From Drosophila pseudoobscura (lineage: Eukaryota > Arthropoda > Insecta > Diptera > Drosophilidae), in assembly GCF_009870125.1 (NCBI RefSeq), contig NC_046681.1:9933001-9997000 (forward strand): a stretch of 64,000 bases of DNA. Reading direction: 5' to 3'. The notes below the pieces were generated by a model that had not been told where the DNA came from, did no database searches, and was given only the letters and a program-made list of their open reading frames with translations. The translations under genes and the position numbers were made by a program. Numbering within the stretch: the first letter of the stretch is position 1; each line of letters opens with the position of its first letter. Positions 19,727 to 34,273 of this stretch are shown here, one piece after another.

Positions 19727-21427
19727 GTTGCTTGTAATAAGCGTACAACTTTGACAGTTTGTTATCCGCATTTGTTTCGTGGCTTGCAGTTTTCATTTCC
19801 ATTTTTTGTCCAGCTCTTTTTTTCAGATTTTTTTCCTCGTATTTTGTTGAGTTTTTTTGTTGGCGTTGTAATTTAGCTGGTTACTTTCCCCCGCCCCCCC
19901 AGTGTGCACCTGTTAAAGTTGGAAGAGTGACAGCTCCAAAGAGGCAGGGGACAGAGACAGCAACAGCAGCGGCACCAGCGACAGGCGACACATTCTAAAC
20001 GATTCTCTCGAGAGCCCTCGCCTGATAAGCGTTGTCCTGGAATGATCTAACAGTTTCTGACCCACATTCCCTATAGAAATGGCCTGTCCATATACTCGTA
20101 TTTCTCTGAAGACCGGCAAAAAACCATTTAAACAGATGCCTGTAATTTTGTGGTTTTCGAAAACCACTTTTGGTTCCGTTTAACATTTGGTTCAGTTTAA
20201 TTTTTTGTTTGGCTAATTGCATGTAATACTTTTCTCACCTTTTCCTGACGGGCAGATGGGATCGGTCCATTTTGGGTTCCCCTGTGGTAGGCCCTACTTT
20301 AATTGTTTTTTTTTTGTTGGGATGTAATTATTAATTTGAATTTTTTGTGGAAGGATAAGGCGTACTTGCGGTTAGGTGTAGCCAAAAAAAGGAGGTGTGC
20401 CAGCCGCAATTATGCTGCATTTATGTCCGTTATGAAATGGAATGGAATGCATTCGAAAAACACTCTTTCGGAGAAACAGTTGAAACAGGTTTTGAATCTG
20501 AACACTTTAGACATCTTATCTTTCTTTAAAAACCCTAAAATTGGTGAAATTTTCCACCTTAAAGTCTCTAAAATTGAAACACATTTCGCCAATTGGCAGA
20601 CAAAGACATAAAGGTAAATCCTTTTCGGACTGCGTACAACGTTTATAATGGCCAAAAAGCGCTTAGGATAAAGGACAAAGATTCATCTGCGATACGTGTT
20701 CCAGCTCTCTTAATCGCCTTGAAAACAACAGTAGCAACAATAACGAGAATAGTTACAACAGGAGAAATGGAAACTATGTATATCCTTATGCCAGTCGTCC
20801 TGCGACATTCATAGTGTCTGACCAACGAACAGCAATTAAAATGGATTAAAAAGGCAGCAAACTGATTTATGGGCCAAGGAACCCAAAATAACGACAATAC
20901 GACGACCACCACCACGAAAGTGGCTGGAAGTGGCCTAGGGTTAGGGTTGGTCCCCGGTCTCATCCGGAAGCTGCTGGTGGTGCTGGTGGTTTTGGCTTAG
21001 CCTCCGCCTCACTCGAAATTGAAATAATTGGGCAGTGAAGCAATTTAGAAGAATCACTTGCCATTTTCCAGTGTGTTTGTTCGTTGCTCTGTCCCCAATG
21101 CTGTTCCGGCTTCAGATTGTTGTAGTTGCTCTAATTGAAAACATAAGAGAAGATTTAGCAGCGTAGGGAGTCGGTTTAGGGCGTACCCTATAGGTTATAA
21201 GTTGGAGGAGATATGGAGAGAATTTGATTATATTTAAATAGATACAAAATTATGTTAGTTTTGTTCACCATTTTCCGTAGTACTGTTAACCATTTTCGTT
21301 GCTTCGAATGATGTCATTTGGAAACATGAATTGAACTGTGCGGTGGGACTTTAGGAACAGTTTTTAATCTGAATCTGTGCCACAGAGCAAGCCGTGTTCC
21401 TGATGCGCGCCACATAGACGAGCGGGG

Positions 21428-21550
21428 ACATTCTTTCTCCATAGCACCAATCAGCACTTTCGGATGAGCGCAAAGTCAATATTTGGCTCGCACTCGTATG
21501 CGAGACAAAGGAACGAAGCGGATGTAAATCTCCCTTCTACTGTCTCTTGT
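21428..21550 (+). repeat. Dispersed repeat, copy A
   Basis: The copy carries the core ATCAGCACTTTCGGATGAGC near 21450-21469. It is followed by ATATTTGGCTCGCACTCG, then TGCGAGACAAAGGAACGAAG and a GCGGATGTAAA block. The CTCGCA...TGCGAG arms can form a small hairpin. Confidence 0.7.
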
Positions 21551-21984
21551 TTTCGGAGATTTAAGAGAGTTAAGATTAGCTCTTGAAACTTTCTTTAGGT
21601 TTCAAATGCTTATTGCCATGCTGTGATAAATACCTTTATAAATGATCATAATTTGTCCATGAAATACCTAGCTTCCTGTTCTAGATTATATCACTGCTCG
21701 TACCTTTCAATTGATATATCTTTGTTCAAAACACGGTATCATTATGAGAAAGTCCAGGAATGCACACAAACCGATTGGCACAGCCGATTACGATTCTAAA
21801 AAGAAAACTCTGTCACTGGTGTATCTGCCATTGCTATTGCTATTGCCACTGTCGATGGTATTGTTGCTGCTGCCGCCGCTGCTGCTGCAATTTGGCGCAT
21901 ACCCGTAGATCTGGCCAAGAGGAGTCGTTCATGTATTTGGAATTTATAACCGCATATAGCGCACATAAATCCAGGACCAGCCAA

Positions 21985-22005
21985 CAGCAGCAGCAGCAGC
22001 AGCAA
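21985..22005 (+). repeat. (CAG)n trinucleotide repeat
   Basis: Six CAG units are followed by CAA. The flanking frames are not coding-like, so this is probably an untranslated opa-type repeat. Confidence 0.85.
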
Positions 22006-22309
22006 CGCCAACGACAAATCGAACTTTATGTGTTGCAATGGCAATGGTTGGCCATGGCCATATGCTGCCACGCCCCCAGCCTTAGCCCCAGACACACAAA
22101 ACCCACACCCACAACCAAGCCCTGGAAGCATTTCGGTGGGACTGTCGCCAAAGCTATTGCCACTGTTAGAAATTGCTGCCAGAGATTCGAATTGGAATTG
22201 GTTGCACTGTGAGAAAAAGAGGCCACCAAAAGTTGGGAATAGGAATTGGTAAGAGAGCGAATAATAATCTTATCTTGGGGAAAACGATGCAATTTATCCC
22301 TCTTAAAAC

Positions 22310-22470
22310 AGAATACATTCTTTCCCGCCGAAAGCACAAAGCAGCACTTTCGGTTGAGCGGAATATCGCAATTTTTGGATCTTACCGGAAGGTGAGACGA
22401 AGGAAGAAAGCGGAAGTAAATGCTTGATGTACTTGCTGGTGTTGTCTGCCATTTTCTCTGTGAGTGTCAA
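22310..22470 (+). repeat. Dispersed repeat, copy B
   Basis: GCAGCACTTTCGGTTGAGCG at 22341-22360 matches the core with changes. The right half is well preserved: AAGCGGAAGTAAATGCTTGA, GATGTACTTGCTGGTGTTG and TCTGCCATTTTCTCTGTGAG. Confidence 0.65.
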
Positions 22471-23659
22471 TTACAAACCGTCGTCAACAATTGTCTTTGT
22501 TGGTTCATTGGGACATATATGACATAGAATATTTAAATTGGGAACCAATTTGTATGATAATGACATTGTTTCAAAGTCGTTACAATGACTGTTGTTTCGT
22601 CAATTATCTAGGAAAAGTGTTCTTGTTCCAGTTTTAAAAATATGAGAGCTCTTATTTGGTAAAGCTATAGAAATATACTTACCGATTTTCTAAGTATCGA
22701 AAGTTATAGAAAGATAGTTTTATGAATTGCTGTTAGGCTTCATCATAACTTCGTAACAATGTATTCTTGATTTTGTGAACATATTCTCCATTCTCCAAGG
22801 TTTTCTGCCCAGTGTGATTCTGTATAAGCTGGAGGGGATGAGCTGTTGGGGATTGCTGTGTGTACAACGCTTATAATTGCTTGTTGTTGCTGTTTCCCCT
22901 GCTGCTGGTGCAACGTTCGGTGAGCACGCATCTCTATCAGCCACACCAGGGCCTCCCACACTCGGACGGCGTGCTGTAAAATGTAAAATTCCAAATAAAT
23001 GGCCACGAGGCTCCCCCAGTTCCTGCCTCTGCGCCGGTCTCTAACCATGTCTCTGCTGCTGCCACTTAAGCGCCTCGCTGCCGCCTCCACCATGTGTGTT
23101 ATGGCCTAAAGTAAATCTTCATTAGATTTGCCAGAGTGACCAAAGGCTGCAATGGCAACAGCAACACCAACACCAACAGCAACAGCATCGGCAAACCCAT
23201 AAAAAGCAGCGCAACTGGACATGAGTATTTATGGCCACTTTTGTTGTCATTTTAATTGATTTCAATTTTTGTGTATTGAGCAGCAGCCACTGCCACAGCA
23301 GCTCCTGGGAGATAAGGATGAGTTGCAAGACGATTCGGCTCGGCTCTTCCAAAAATTGTTCAATTGCAATTCATCGTTAGAGCACTGCCATATACGGGCA
23401 TCGATTTTATATTGATTAGTTTATGCTGCCTATTTATGGATCTCCGAAAGAATCGTAAATTTAGAAGACTTGTAAATATGAATCCAAGAATCTCCCTCTC
23501 GAACGCTCTACAAATTACAAAATATTTAATAGCATGGATATTGGAATTTGTTGGACAACAGCCAAGGGAGAGAGCCGAAGGCCAACAAGGTATGGCTTAC
23601 TTTTTCGATGGGTTTCTCTACATCATGGCCTAATGCGTTGCAGGGAAAAGTTCTATTGA

Positions 23660-23803
23660 GACATTCTTTGTCCAATCAGCACTTTCGGATGAGCGGAATA
23701 TTTGATATTTGGATCGAACTCGAACGCGAGAAGAAGGAACTAAGCGGAGGGAACTGTTTAATGTACTTTTTGCCGTTGTCGGCCATATTCTCGGTGAGTG
23801 TCA
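23660..23803 (+). repeat. Dispersed repeat, copy C
   Basis: This is the most complete plus-strand copy. The core at 23675-23694 is followed by GGAATATTTGATATTTGGAT, an AAGCGGAGGGAACTG block, ATGTACTTTTTGCCGTTG and TCTCGGTGAGTGTCAAGAC. Confidence 0.7.
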
Positions 23804-25970
23804 AGACTCTGATACTCTCGAGAAAGTAACATCAACCTTCAACCAATCAAAATAAGGGATTATAAGGAAAATTCTTCTTCTAACCTAGAAATACTGCTCT
23901 CCAAGAGACTCCAAAAGTTAAGAAACTCCTTAAAATAAAACTCTATTGAGTACTTTATCAGTATTCCATGGAGTATACTTCCTAAATTATCTTTAAACTT
24001 TCCTTTACTGCCTTTGGCTTGCCAGTTAATTCATTTTCCTTTTGCCCAACCCATCTGCCCGGCCCGAAAAGTTTCACCAAATTGAATTCAACTCAAATTA
24101 AATGGAATGTGACTCAAGTGACCGTCGACCGACGAGTTCAACGTTCAAACAGCTCCACAGTAAATGACAACAGCTGGTACGAGTCGGATCCAGAGTCAGA
24201 GAGACAGAGTCTCCCTTTAAAGTCCTCCATCTCTGCAGCTCTCCAGCTCTCCAGCCAGTAACCACTTTACTCCACTCATTACCAATTGATGAAGCGCACA
24301 CGATGGTAAAAAAATAACCGAAAACTTTATGAAATTTTGTGGTTGCTACCGTTTCTGAAAAATGTCTGCGGTCTGCTTGGACCTCGGTGTGCTCTTCTTC
24401 TTTTTATTTTGTGGGGGTTTTTTTTTGCTGGCCCATAAAAAGCCCAACCGCATTGGCTGGCCAACCCCTAATTGTTGTGGCACATGTGCCTACATATGTA
24501 TCTGTATGTGTATATGTATGTGTACATAACAGTAAACTTGTGAAAGAGCAATAAAGATGATTAAAATGTAATTATCCTTAATATTCTGATGAACGAAACG
24601 GAAGAACGAAGGAAACTTTCAGGATGGTTAAATTTTAATTGATGAGCTACAGGGTTGAACTTTTTCAACTTTTTCCACAAGGGAGGAGGACTGTCTCTCT
24701 GGGGATACTAGAAGGAGTGCTTTGTTTTTTTTTTGTGTTTGTTGGGGTACCTGCAGCTGAGTGAAAATTAATTTGTTTGGAAAATTTGCGAAAACTTTTG
24801 CTCACTTTTCTTTGTGAGAACCTTTTTCTGGCCTGTCCTTTTTTAACGATGGGAAAATCTTGGAAAAAACGCTATGCGGTTGATTAGGTTTATTTCACTT
24901 TACTTGTGCCCAAAAATTGTGGGCATAAAATTGGCACTTGTTACGCCAATTATTGATATTTGTCCTCTGGGGATTTGTGCATCCAAAGACCATAGGGGTT
25001 GGCCCTGGGCTCGAGCTCAGGCTGCAGCCCAAGGGTGGAATTGGTGGACATATTAATCACATATAGGCATATAATAAATGTGCTCCGAGTGTGTGGCAAA
25101 TTGATATGTACAACGGAATATCAATTGCATTTTGTTCCATGCGGTTTGACGTGGTCTCTCTGGATCTCTGGTGTGGGTGGGAAATTCTTTTCCACTTTTG
25201 TGGCAGGTTGCAAGGGAAGATTTGTATAATAAATGATGTCGATACATGTGAATCATCATCAATGGGTGAGTCACAGGGATATACGTATTTGTATATTCGA
25301 AATATATATAAGTTAAACAAACAAAGAGCTCAACCAACGGGGCCCTCTTCGAACTGAAAAATTCCATTCTAAAAATGACTAAATTAAATATTTCCATGAT
25401 TATTCCAATCTTTTTGTTAGACTAAAAAGAAGCCAGTCTGCTGCCATATCTCCGATCTATTCGAATGGCGATCATAAAGCCCAATCAATGAATTTATAAT
25501 ATCCATCATAAACGGCCCTAGAAGTGTGGAAAACATTAAGAGCAGCCCGAAGAAAGAAAACGAATAGTTATGACCACAGAAATATGTGATAAAATATGCA
25601 CGAGAGAGAAAAAAACATTAGAGGCGGAAAGTGTGAAGAAAAATATCAAATAGCTCAAAGACTCACAGAAACCCATAAAAAAAAGGCCAACAAATTTCGG
25701 AACCACTTCAAGAGTTCTCTTCATGGATGAGCTGCTAGCGTATAAAAAAAGCAACATGAATCCTTGGGCCAAACGCCGAAATTAAAACGGCATTGTTGTG
25801 TGATCTCCCCCCACCAACAAATTTTAAGTTGGGTTTTTTTTTTATATACATATTTCAGTGGAGAATGTTGCACCCGCTGGGTGACCCCGCAGGATGTATG
25901 TGTTGAAATGGCCGTAAAGCAATGAAAGTTATACGAGAGAAGGCCCGACATAACCGAAAAGTAATAATAT

Positions 25971-25986
25971 ATACTCGTACGAGTAT
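25971..25986. repeat. 16-bp perfect palindrome built from two TACGAGTA octamers
   Basis: ATACTCGTACGAGTAT is fully self-complementary and contains overlapping TACTCGTA and TACGAGTA octamers. Confidence 0.85.
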
Positions 25987-27617
25987 GTGCCTCCTCTCTC
26001 ATTAGCATTTATAGCGCCGGACTCGGGACGGAGGAGATATTTACGATTGGTGGGCTGTCAAAAATGTTTGGAAAATCAATCGGAGGCAGGTCTTTCTTTG
26101 GCTCTCGAACAAGCGGCCTAAGAGCACATTGTCCATATAATTTCACACTAATTGGAGGAACTAAGCTCTCCCGATTGATGACTGGGACGTGCCCACGGCA
26201 CTTCCCGATCAATATGCATAATCAGCGTAATCAGTGCGCTAGTGGAGCCACGGTTTGTGGGGGATTGGGACTGTGGCGATGAGGTGTGCTGCCGTTATAA
26301 CGGTGTTATGTCGTTAATGTGCAATTGCCATGTTGCCAATACCAAATGCGTTCACACTCTCAGGCACACACAGGCACACGCACACGGACATGGACATGGA
26401 CACACTGGAGCGTAGCAGTTGTGCCCCAAATGGAGGCTGTTAAATTGTTAATGGGGTAATTCCTTACGCAGAAGGTACAGTACGTGTCTGCCTAAGTAGA
26501 AGCCATCGGAGGGGGCTAAACAGCCGCCACCGAATAGTATTAGAAGTGGGCTATAGTTCATGGATAGCATATGGTTGTGCTTTCATATTGTGAGGGTATC
26601 TGCTTTTGGGATTATCAAGAAACATGAATGCTCGATAGGATGAAATGAAGTCTGCTTAGAAAGTAGGGGAAAGGTGTGTTTTGGTGTTGATTTACCAAAT
26701 ATTTCGTACCTTTAACACTATTTGGAGAATTTTAATGATTATTAGCTAATTTTGTTGAGCTGACGTCTAAAAAACTTCAACTTTGGGTCGCTGTATCTTC
26801 AGGTATATCTACTCTATCGACACGAATCGAAAATTCTATAATAGGTCACAGAATTATCTTTGGAATTAATAAATTTTTATGGATATCTAAGCTGCATATT
26901 CCGAGTAAAAATTGTAAAAGTGCGAAAGTCACAAAATCGCGATTATTGAATTATTAAAAAAGATTTTTGGGGTATATTGAAATTTCCAATTATGAGGAAG
27001 TTATTTACTCATGCAGGCCTACAATCTTATTTTTATCAAATGTAAATTACATTCAAAACTGGTGCTTTTGTCGCAAAATGTCATTCTTTTATAGCATTTA
27101 AAAATTATTTGTAGTCTGAGTTATGTTTATGTTGTTTAGACCTAAGAGGTATTTAAAGAAGAATTTTTACTGATAACCTGAGTACTTCCGTCAGAATACC
27201 ATCTACCGAGATCGTTTCAGGTAGATACGTTTTATATTCATGGGAATTTCCCCCATTGGTTGCCCCCTTTGATTACAATGTTGTTGGACGCACACAAAGT
27301 AGAGATGTACCCACTGGCAATCACAATCGTCTCTGGAAGTCCACACCCACATATGGCATGCCACTCTGGCTGTCCCCCTTCCACTCGTTTCTTTGGGTAC
27401 TCGTTGCTGTTGTTGTCTTTGTTAGATCCGGCGACGACATGTTGAAATTCGCGCGCCAATTTAACACTTGTCATTCGCTTGTTCTTCCTCTCTCTCTCTT
27501 TGCTCCTTCGTTCCCTCGTTCTGCGTGCGTCTCCCTCTCTTTCTTCTAGAAATATCAGAAATGCGCAGTCGTATCATTTTCATTATAAATATATAGCACT
27601 AGAGAGGGTTGCCTGAA

Positions 27618-27644
27618 GGGGTGGGGAGGGGCGAGGGTGAGGGC
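27618..27644 (+). other. G-quadruplex-type tract
   Basis: Three GGGG runs separated by single bases are followed by two GGG runs with 3-base loops. This satisfies the usual G-quadruplex pattern. Confidence 0.6.
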
Positions 27645-27730
27645 TGGACCCAAGGGGATAAGCCACGAATTTATGACATTTTGATTTGCGTGAAATTTGC
27701 TTTTGGCACGCATGCGCTTGCCGGTCTGTC

Positions 27731-27754
27731 CACTACCACTACCACTACCACTAC
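27731..27754 (+). repeat. (CACTAC)4 hexamer repeat
   Basis: Four perfect tandem units of CACTAC are present, with no supported coding frame around them. Confidence 0.85.
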
Positions 27755-30700
27755 CTCATCCACATCCACCTTTGTGTCACGTGCTGCCGAGAGGCTGCGC
27801 CTGCTGTCGTCGTCGTTATCCTGTTCGTTCTGTGTCACATTAAATGCGCTTAAAGCGCTAAACAAACCGGGTACCCATTCCGATTCCGATCCCGATCCCA
27901 AGTAGAGTCTGAGCCAGGTTCCCTGGTCTCGGGTCTCGGGGCCCACCTATGGGTGCGTGTGCTTGGCACATTTAGCGTCATCGTTGGAGGTGCCCCGAGA
28001 GCTGGGCTTATTCCTATAGTATTTCTTTTTTTGCTGCTTTTTCTTTGCTGCTTGCCAATTAAAGCGAAATATGCGCGCATGCGCAGCTCACTCTGGCTCT
28101 GGATCTGGCTCTGTGACCGCAGATCCCGAAGGTGCCATGGTGTACGACACAAAGCCCTGTATGCAACACACAATTTTTTGACATTTTTATGAGCAGGCAG
28201 CGCATATATCAAGTTGGAGCAAACACTGGAACGGAACGGACTCGGGAGTTGCGGATTCGGTGTTTGGGGGCCAAGCCAATATGAAAATTCCGCACATAAA
28301 GTTTTTGCTTTTTGCTGCTTTTTGTGCTCTTCGAAAGGGTATGACAACTTGAGGAAAATATATCAGTATCGGACGTAAAGAGTACATACATAAATCCTCT
28401 GTCTATCAGTCTCTTTTGACATCTTAATATTAGGAACTCTCATAAGAATGATCTCGTCTCTATGAGGAGTATATCTCAGTGAAGATTACTTGGGTATATA
28501 TAAGGATATTTTTACGAAATTTAATGAATTGTTTGCTACTTATGTTTCTTTATCATGGCTTCGACAGCTCCAATAAAGGTTATAAGCAGGAAAGATCAAC
28601 ATTCATCCTTTCCCATTTCAGAGTATCTTAAGCTTCGACTTTTCGTATTCAGGCTCTGTGGTTTTTGTTCATTTTTTGAATGCGGCGCCCACGTCGAGGT
28701 TAAAGAGGCGAGAGAGGCACACAAGAGTACGAGTATTGCCCGGGGGCGCCAGTTTAGTCGGTTTCGCGCCTGCGCAGACACACACCATACCGCTTTCCGC
28801 TTTACACTCGGAATCTTCCTGCCAAGGGGACATATATCGTGCGAATATTATTTATATATCTTCCTACCACAAGGCACAAATGAAACGCAAATATTTATCA
28901 CCATTTTTTCTGTGTGTCTCTCTCTGTGTGTGTGTAGAGTGCACTCTACAACTGACCAGAAGACCAGAAAAAGAGGGAACTCAAAGTGAAATAAAGCATT
29001 CGGAGGTGCTCCCCCCATAACCAGGTCGAAACAAATTGAACTGTAGGTGGTTCCTGACCACTGGCCTCTGCTGTGTTGGCCCTTGTCATCTCCCGTTGTT
29101 ATTTGCCTCATAAATTTCCTCACAGATTTTTACGCGTTTTTTTCCGCGGTTGATTTGTATTTGTATAACCAACTTCTTCTGCTTCTTGGGGGTATAGCTG
29201 GGTAGAGCTCGTTCGTAGAGGCTGGCAGGGGATGTGTGGGGAAGCAAATTTCCGGGCACTGAATTATTGAACATGGCTGGGATTTATGACCCAGAGAATT
29301 GTGGAACCACTGCGGTGGTGGTCATTGGTGGCAGGCAGCCCCTAACCTGATTGGCTGCAATTTATTTGTTCTCGGTTATGGCCATGTCAAAATATGTGTG
29401 ATATGCAAAATAATGAGTTGTTGTGGTTTTGCCCGCATGCCCCCAGTTTCACATACTACTCTTTTATTCATACACTAGCAAAAAATTCAAGTCATTTCAA
29501 TTAAAGTCTCTAGCTATCCAAAGGGATCCATAAATTGATAGTAAAATGGAAACTTCTTTGAATTAATATATATAGTAATTAAATTTCCAATCTTTTCTTT
29601 AATATTTTTGATACAAATCATCATCAGAATATTTATCTATTATTTTATACAAAACCAAGAAGTCGCAATTGTACGAAGAAAGGATGGACTTCCTGTTAAA
29701 AGTATTTGCCATATAATATCCCTAAAACAAACTTATTTTTGTCAGTGTATTGTCTGTTGATAAAGAGTTTTTTTTTTGGCGTTTCTGATTGTTGGTAAAA
29801 ACAAATTTGATTACATTCTTTTTTTATTCCTGGTTGAGGTTGAAAAAATGTGTATAATAATTTTGGGATTGTTGGTGGTGTGTGATTTGTCCTGGCATAA
29901 ATATGCTGCCAAAGTTATGGTTACAAAAATATTATTGTGGGAGTATTTTTAAATGGGTTTTTGTAAAGGTTTATGTATGTAAATATTGCCATTATTTATT
30001 AACCTGACTAAAAGTTGGCTAATGCTTTAAAAAGTCCAGAATAGATGCCTGAAGATATTCAAAGATTGATTTATAGGGAATCAGTAGAATGATTACATCG
30101 TATATTTTTTGAAATTTTCGAATCAAAAAATGAGGTCCTTCTTCTTGGAATTAAATAACTTTTTTAAGGAACGTGATATTGCATTTTTCTGGTAGGAGCT
30201 CTGTATCATTTTTTAAAAGGCCCACCTTTCATTCAGTCGATACCAATCGGCCTTACACTCACTCCCCTGATCCATCGATTATCCTCATGAACATCCCTAT
30301 TCATATTGAAAATAAGTTACATATTCAGTTTTTTGCTTAAATAACGAACACCCTTATATTAATTTCAGTTTAATTATAATATTCATTTTTATAATATAAT
30401 CAAACATTAAAAATGAATCTCTGTTAAACGCGTTCCTGCCACTTTCATCCACTTTCATACCCTTTAACCACAATATCCCATCCAATTCATCAATCACACT
30501 CTCCAAAATTGATTCCAATTCTGACACACATATTTCGTGTTTCAACTTAACCTCAATTGGTCCAAAACATAACCTCAATTTCTTATATAAAGAGCCGATA
30601 TGCTTGCGTGCCTTGACAAACACACACTCTCTTAGTTCCACGAGATACCAATCAACAACATGAAAACCAAAAGAAAACCAAAAATGTTTATTAAAAAATT

Positions 30701-30758
30701 ACTATACATTCCCGAGGCTCTGGGTCTGGGTCTGGGCCAGTCTGATGATGATCTGACC

Positions 30759-30812
30759 AGCGATCCGATGTGATCCGCTGCGATCCGATCCGATCCCATG
30801 CGATGTCGATCC
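30759..30812. repeat. GATCCGAT-type cluster
   Basis: Variants of GCGATCCGAT and GTGATCCGCT recur at roughly 10-bp spacing. A similar cluster occurs at 62690-62725. Confidence 0.6.
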
Positions 30813-32158
30813 CTCAGAAAGTCAGAGAGCTCTGGACCAAGTGCACATTAAATTGTGATGCATCAATAAAATTTGCCTGCAGCCAAGTTCCCAAAGCCAT
30901 GCTACGAAAGTGTTAACTTCGAAATATGTTGCCGCTCTATAATTATGGATGGTTTTTCGGTATAATTGCAGCCAGGGATCGTTCGAGTTTGAGTTTGGGG
31001 TTTCTGGGCTCGGCGTTTGGGTCCAGTCTGGGGCGAGTGCTTCAATCAGAGCCACTGACGGATTGCAGTCGCAGTGGCTGCTGTTGATAGCCGAGACAGA
31101 GGGCGACCCAGACTCATGATCCGGGTATGCTGCGAGTATCTGTATCTGCACGGCAGCCGCTTGAAGTAGCGCAAATTCATTTATCTAAAAAACAAGAAAA
31201 GAACACCGCAACAGACACGCCAACCAATTCTAAGGTGTTGGCCGTTGCTGGAGGCCACAAAACCAAAAAAAACGAGGAGGGAAAAAGTAATTCCGGTAAT
31301 TTTCGAAAACCCCCAAAACAGATCACAACAGATTCAAAATGAACCGAACCGAAGCGAACTGAGAACAGCCAGAGACAGAGACAGAGACGCTTATGAATCA
31401 TAATCACAATTTCTTTTGGGTCTTCCTCGCCCGATCTCAGCGTAGCTGGATCTCTGTCTCTCCCTCTCTCTCGCTCCCTGGGTCTGTGTGATGATGATCA
31501 ATGATCTGCAAAGTGCTTCATTCCCTTCCAGTTGAAGTTTATGACGCTGTCTCCATCTCCGTCTCTGGTTCTGGCTCGGGTTCGGGTTCTTGGGTTGGCA
31601 GCAGCCAGGGGCTAAACGTGCGCTCGCTTTAATTTTCAATATGTCTGGGCCAGGGACTGATGACGGGTCCAGGCAACTGGCGACTGGGTCAATGCTGATG
31701 GCTTTTCGTTTTTATGGCAGACATATAGGCACCTTACAGCTAATTTATATAAAAAGAAGAGCCAGAGCCAGGTATTTCGTGAGGTATTCTTTCGAGAAGT
31801 TATTCGAGGGATATGCGTGTCGCAAAATAATTTAAAAGGTGGGCGGGCAGGTTAGAATTTGATTTGCGAAATGAATATTTAAGAAATTTCAGGAATTCTT
31901 TTTTTTTTTTTTATTTCATAATTTAAAAAGTGAAAATATTTCGCACTTGGGATCAGGATGGAGCTCCAGGCACTGGAGCTGTGCTACCAAGTTAATGGCA
32001 TTAACTACACGCATTCCTGCAACCATTTACGCAATCATTAAGCACGAAGCTAATTTGTGTGCCACAGATTCAGCAGAGATGCTGGCTGCTGTCTGCTGGC
32101 ATGTTGCACGTGTTGGACAGTCAGGAAAGACTCGACTGGGACTGGGACTCTGACAGGC

Positions 32159-32208
32159 AGACCGGAGACTGTCGACTGTCGACTGGCGACTGTCGACTGC
32201 CGACTGGA
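32159..32208. repeat. Clustered GTCGACTG repeats
   Basis: GACTGTCGACTG recurs in tandem with one-base variants (GGCGACTG, GCCGACTG). The unit contains the palindrome GTCGAC. Confidence 0.75.
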
Positions 32209-34273
32209 AAGTGCGGCATAAACCCCTTGAATTATGCACAATTATCAGTGCCAGAAAGTAGGTGTGATGAACGCCGTCTCCCTTTTTTTTCTGGTCTGTC
32301 TGGCAGTGAGAAATAAAATAGCAAAAATAATTGAAATGTAATTTCGTAAATTTGTGTTGAAGCCCCCCGATTGAACCATCTCCATCTGCATCACTCCGCC
32401 GGCGTGCCACTAATTGGAGCTGCCTCAAAACCCAAAGCCAGACAGACACTCTCCAGGCTAATCAAAATTCCATAAATTTGAACATTTAACGCTGCATTTT
32501 TTTCGGTTGCCCAGCCAAGGCCATGTCGAATGCAGCTGCCACTGTTGGCAGCAACTCGTGTTTTGGCCAACAATCATCTTAGAGACTCTTGAAGATGGTT
32601 CAAATTGTGCGTGGCAAAATGCGCGTGAAATCGTAATTGCCAGCATTGAAAATTGTTGTGCAATTATCTTGATTAGTGACGTGAAGAAAATTGTCTGTTT
32701 TCCAACAATACCGATAATGTGTTGAAATGGGGACTTAGTGAGCAATTGAGTGGCTCCATGGCGTCATTCGTGTCAAATGTCCGGTGATTGAAAGGTCAAA
32801 TGATGGTTGAACACATATTTCCCCCTTTAAATCAAAATTAAAATTCATTCATAACCCGCTTTCGATATTCATCTTTAAGATGCTTTGCCATTCGATCGCT
32901 TCTATAACTCAATTCTACCTCATTTAATGGCATCTCCTTGCCTATTTAACAATTCATTGCCATCATTTTTCAATCATATTCTCATGGAATTCATTTGCGT
33001 ATCGCCTTTCTTTGACAGATCATAACATTGAATGCCATTGATGGCCAATCCAGTTTAATCGGAATTCCAGTTTTCAGATTACTTAATTAGATATGTAGAA
33101 CACGGCTAATTTATGTGCGTCTCAATTGGCAATCTTTCCGCATATCAAATGGCACAAAAGACATGTGTTTAGCGCAGAAATGGTTCGAACAAAGGCAATA
33201 AATTTCAAAATACCAGCGCGTTTCCCATTCAGTCAATGAAATAAGAAAAAGAAATGTTGCACTTATTGAAAAATGTAATAATAATAATCATACAAATAGT
33301 ATCGAAGGGTCTGTCGGACACAATCCCTTTCACACAAATTAATAAATATAATAATGGAAAAAATAGACAGAGGTCTGGAGAGACAAAAACTGATACAATA
33401 TCCATAACTTTGCCACTTTACGAGCAATTAATTTATGCGTTGACAATTCTAATGACTCTTGATATATTCTCCTCCTCATCTCTGTCGTTGCTGTTTCCAT
33501 CCAAGCGATATAATATGCATGGGTTGTGGGGAGCGTGTGTTGTCTGGATTCGATGTGGATTGGGATTCCGATTCCGAACAAAGCGATAATCAAGCTGAAA
33601 ATAATCATATAATATTAATAATCATAAAACGTATTGAAATGAACGCTAACTAGTTGATATTGATTAAAGGCCGCTTTGGATGCTCAACGTACATATGTGG
33701 ACCCTCGTATTCCGCTTCCCCTGTTTGATCGTAATTTGATATTGTGTTAAAATATCGGCTGTTCCATCTCCACGATTGTCTGTGCTGGTGTCTGAGTCGA
33801 TCGCTCGGATAACACTTTGGCCTGGCACTTTCTGGCCTGGAAACTGGTTTCTTTTCGGAATTTAAGTGATTTTTTAAACTTTTTTGGACTATACTTTGGA
33901 TAAGTATATCGGAGATATTTTTAGGGATCCAAAATATGATCAATGGAATGATGGAATAGATTGGAGTTCTGTTAAAAAGTGTACTTCTTTTTTTTATAGT
34001 CTAGCCTTTTGTGATTGAGATTCAAGCATTTGCGACATGCTCACACGCACATTTGAATTATTTGTTCGTGTATTCTTTCTGCTCTACTATTTCGCTTGTT
34101 TCTTGCTTTACTTGTTCAACGCCATAGTTTACTGTTCTCAGCAGTTTCTTTGTATTAAGACGATCTGAAAAACCTATTATTCCAAGTTTTCATTCAACAA
34201 TGACTGTCCATGATTGCGGTATACCTTCAGGTAATAAAATACCTATTAAAACTCAGTCAAACTCTCTTTCTTT

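Larger units (their letters stand above)
19727..34273. other. 14.5-kb interval without recognisable genes
   Basis: No ORF here shows Drosophila-like codon use, splice-linked exons or a known domain. The stretch includes CAG and CACTAC microsatellites, three plus-strand copies of a dispersed repeat (21.4-23.8 kb), TACGAGTA octamers, a G-rich tract at 27618-27644 and a GATCCGAT cluster near 30760. It may be intergenic or intronic regulatory DNA. Confidence 0.55.

Noticed and set aside
23660..23829. Reading frame NQHFRMSGIF in the dispersed repeat as a possible small protein
   Set aside because: Copies E and C are open, but F has a stop and A and D lose the frame, so coding conservation is not supported.
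27850..28347. 165-codon minus-strand ORF, the longest in the desert
   Set aside because: No domain, no hydrophobic or codon pattern typical of fly genes, and it contains repeated Asp-Arg/Ser-Glu strings derived from GATTCC-type simple sequence.
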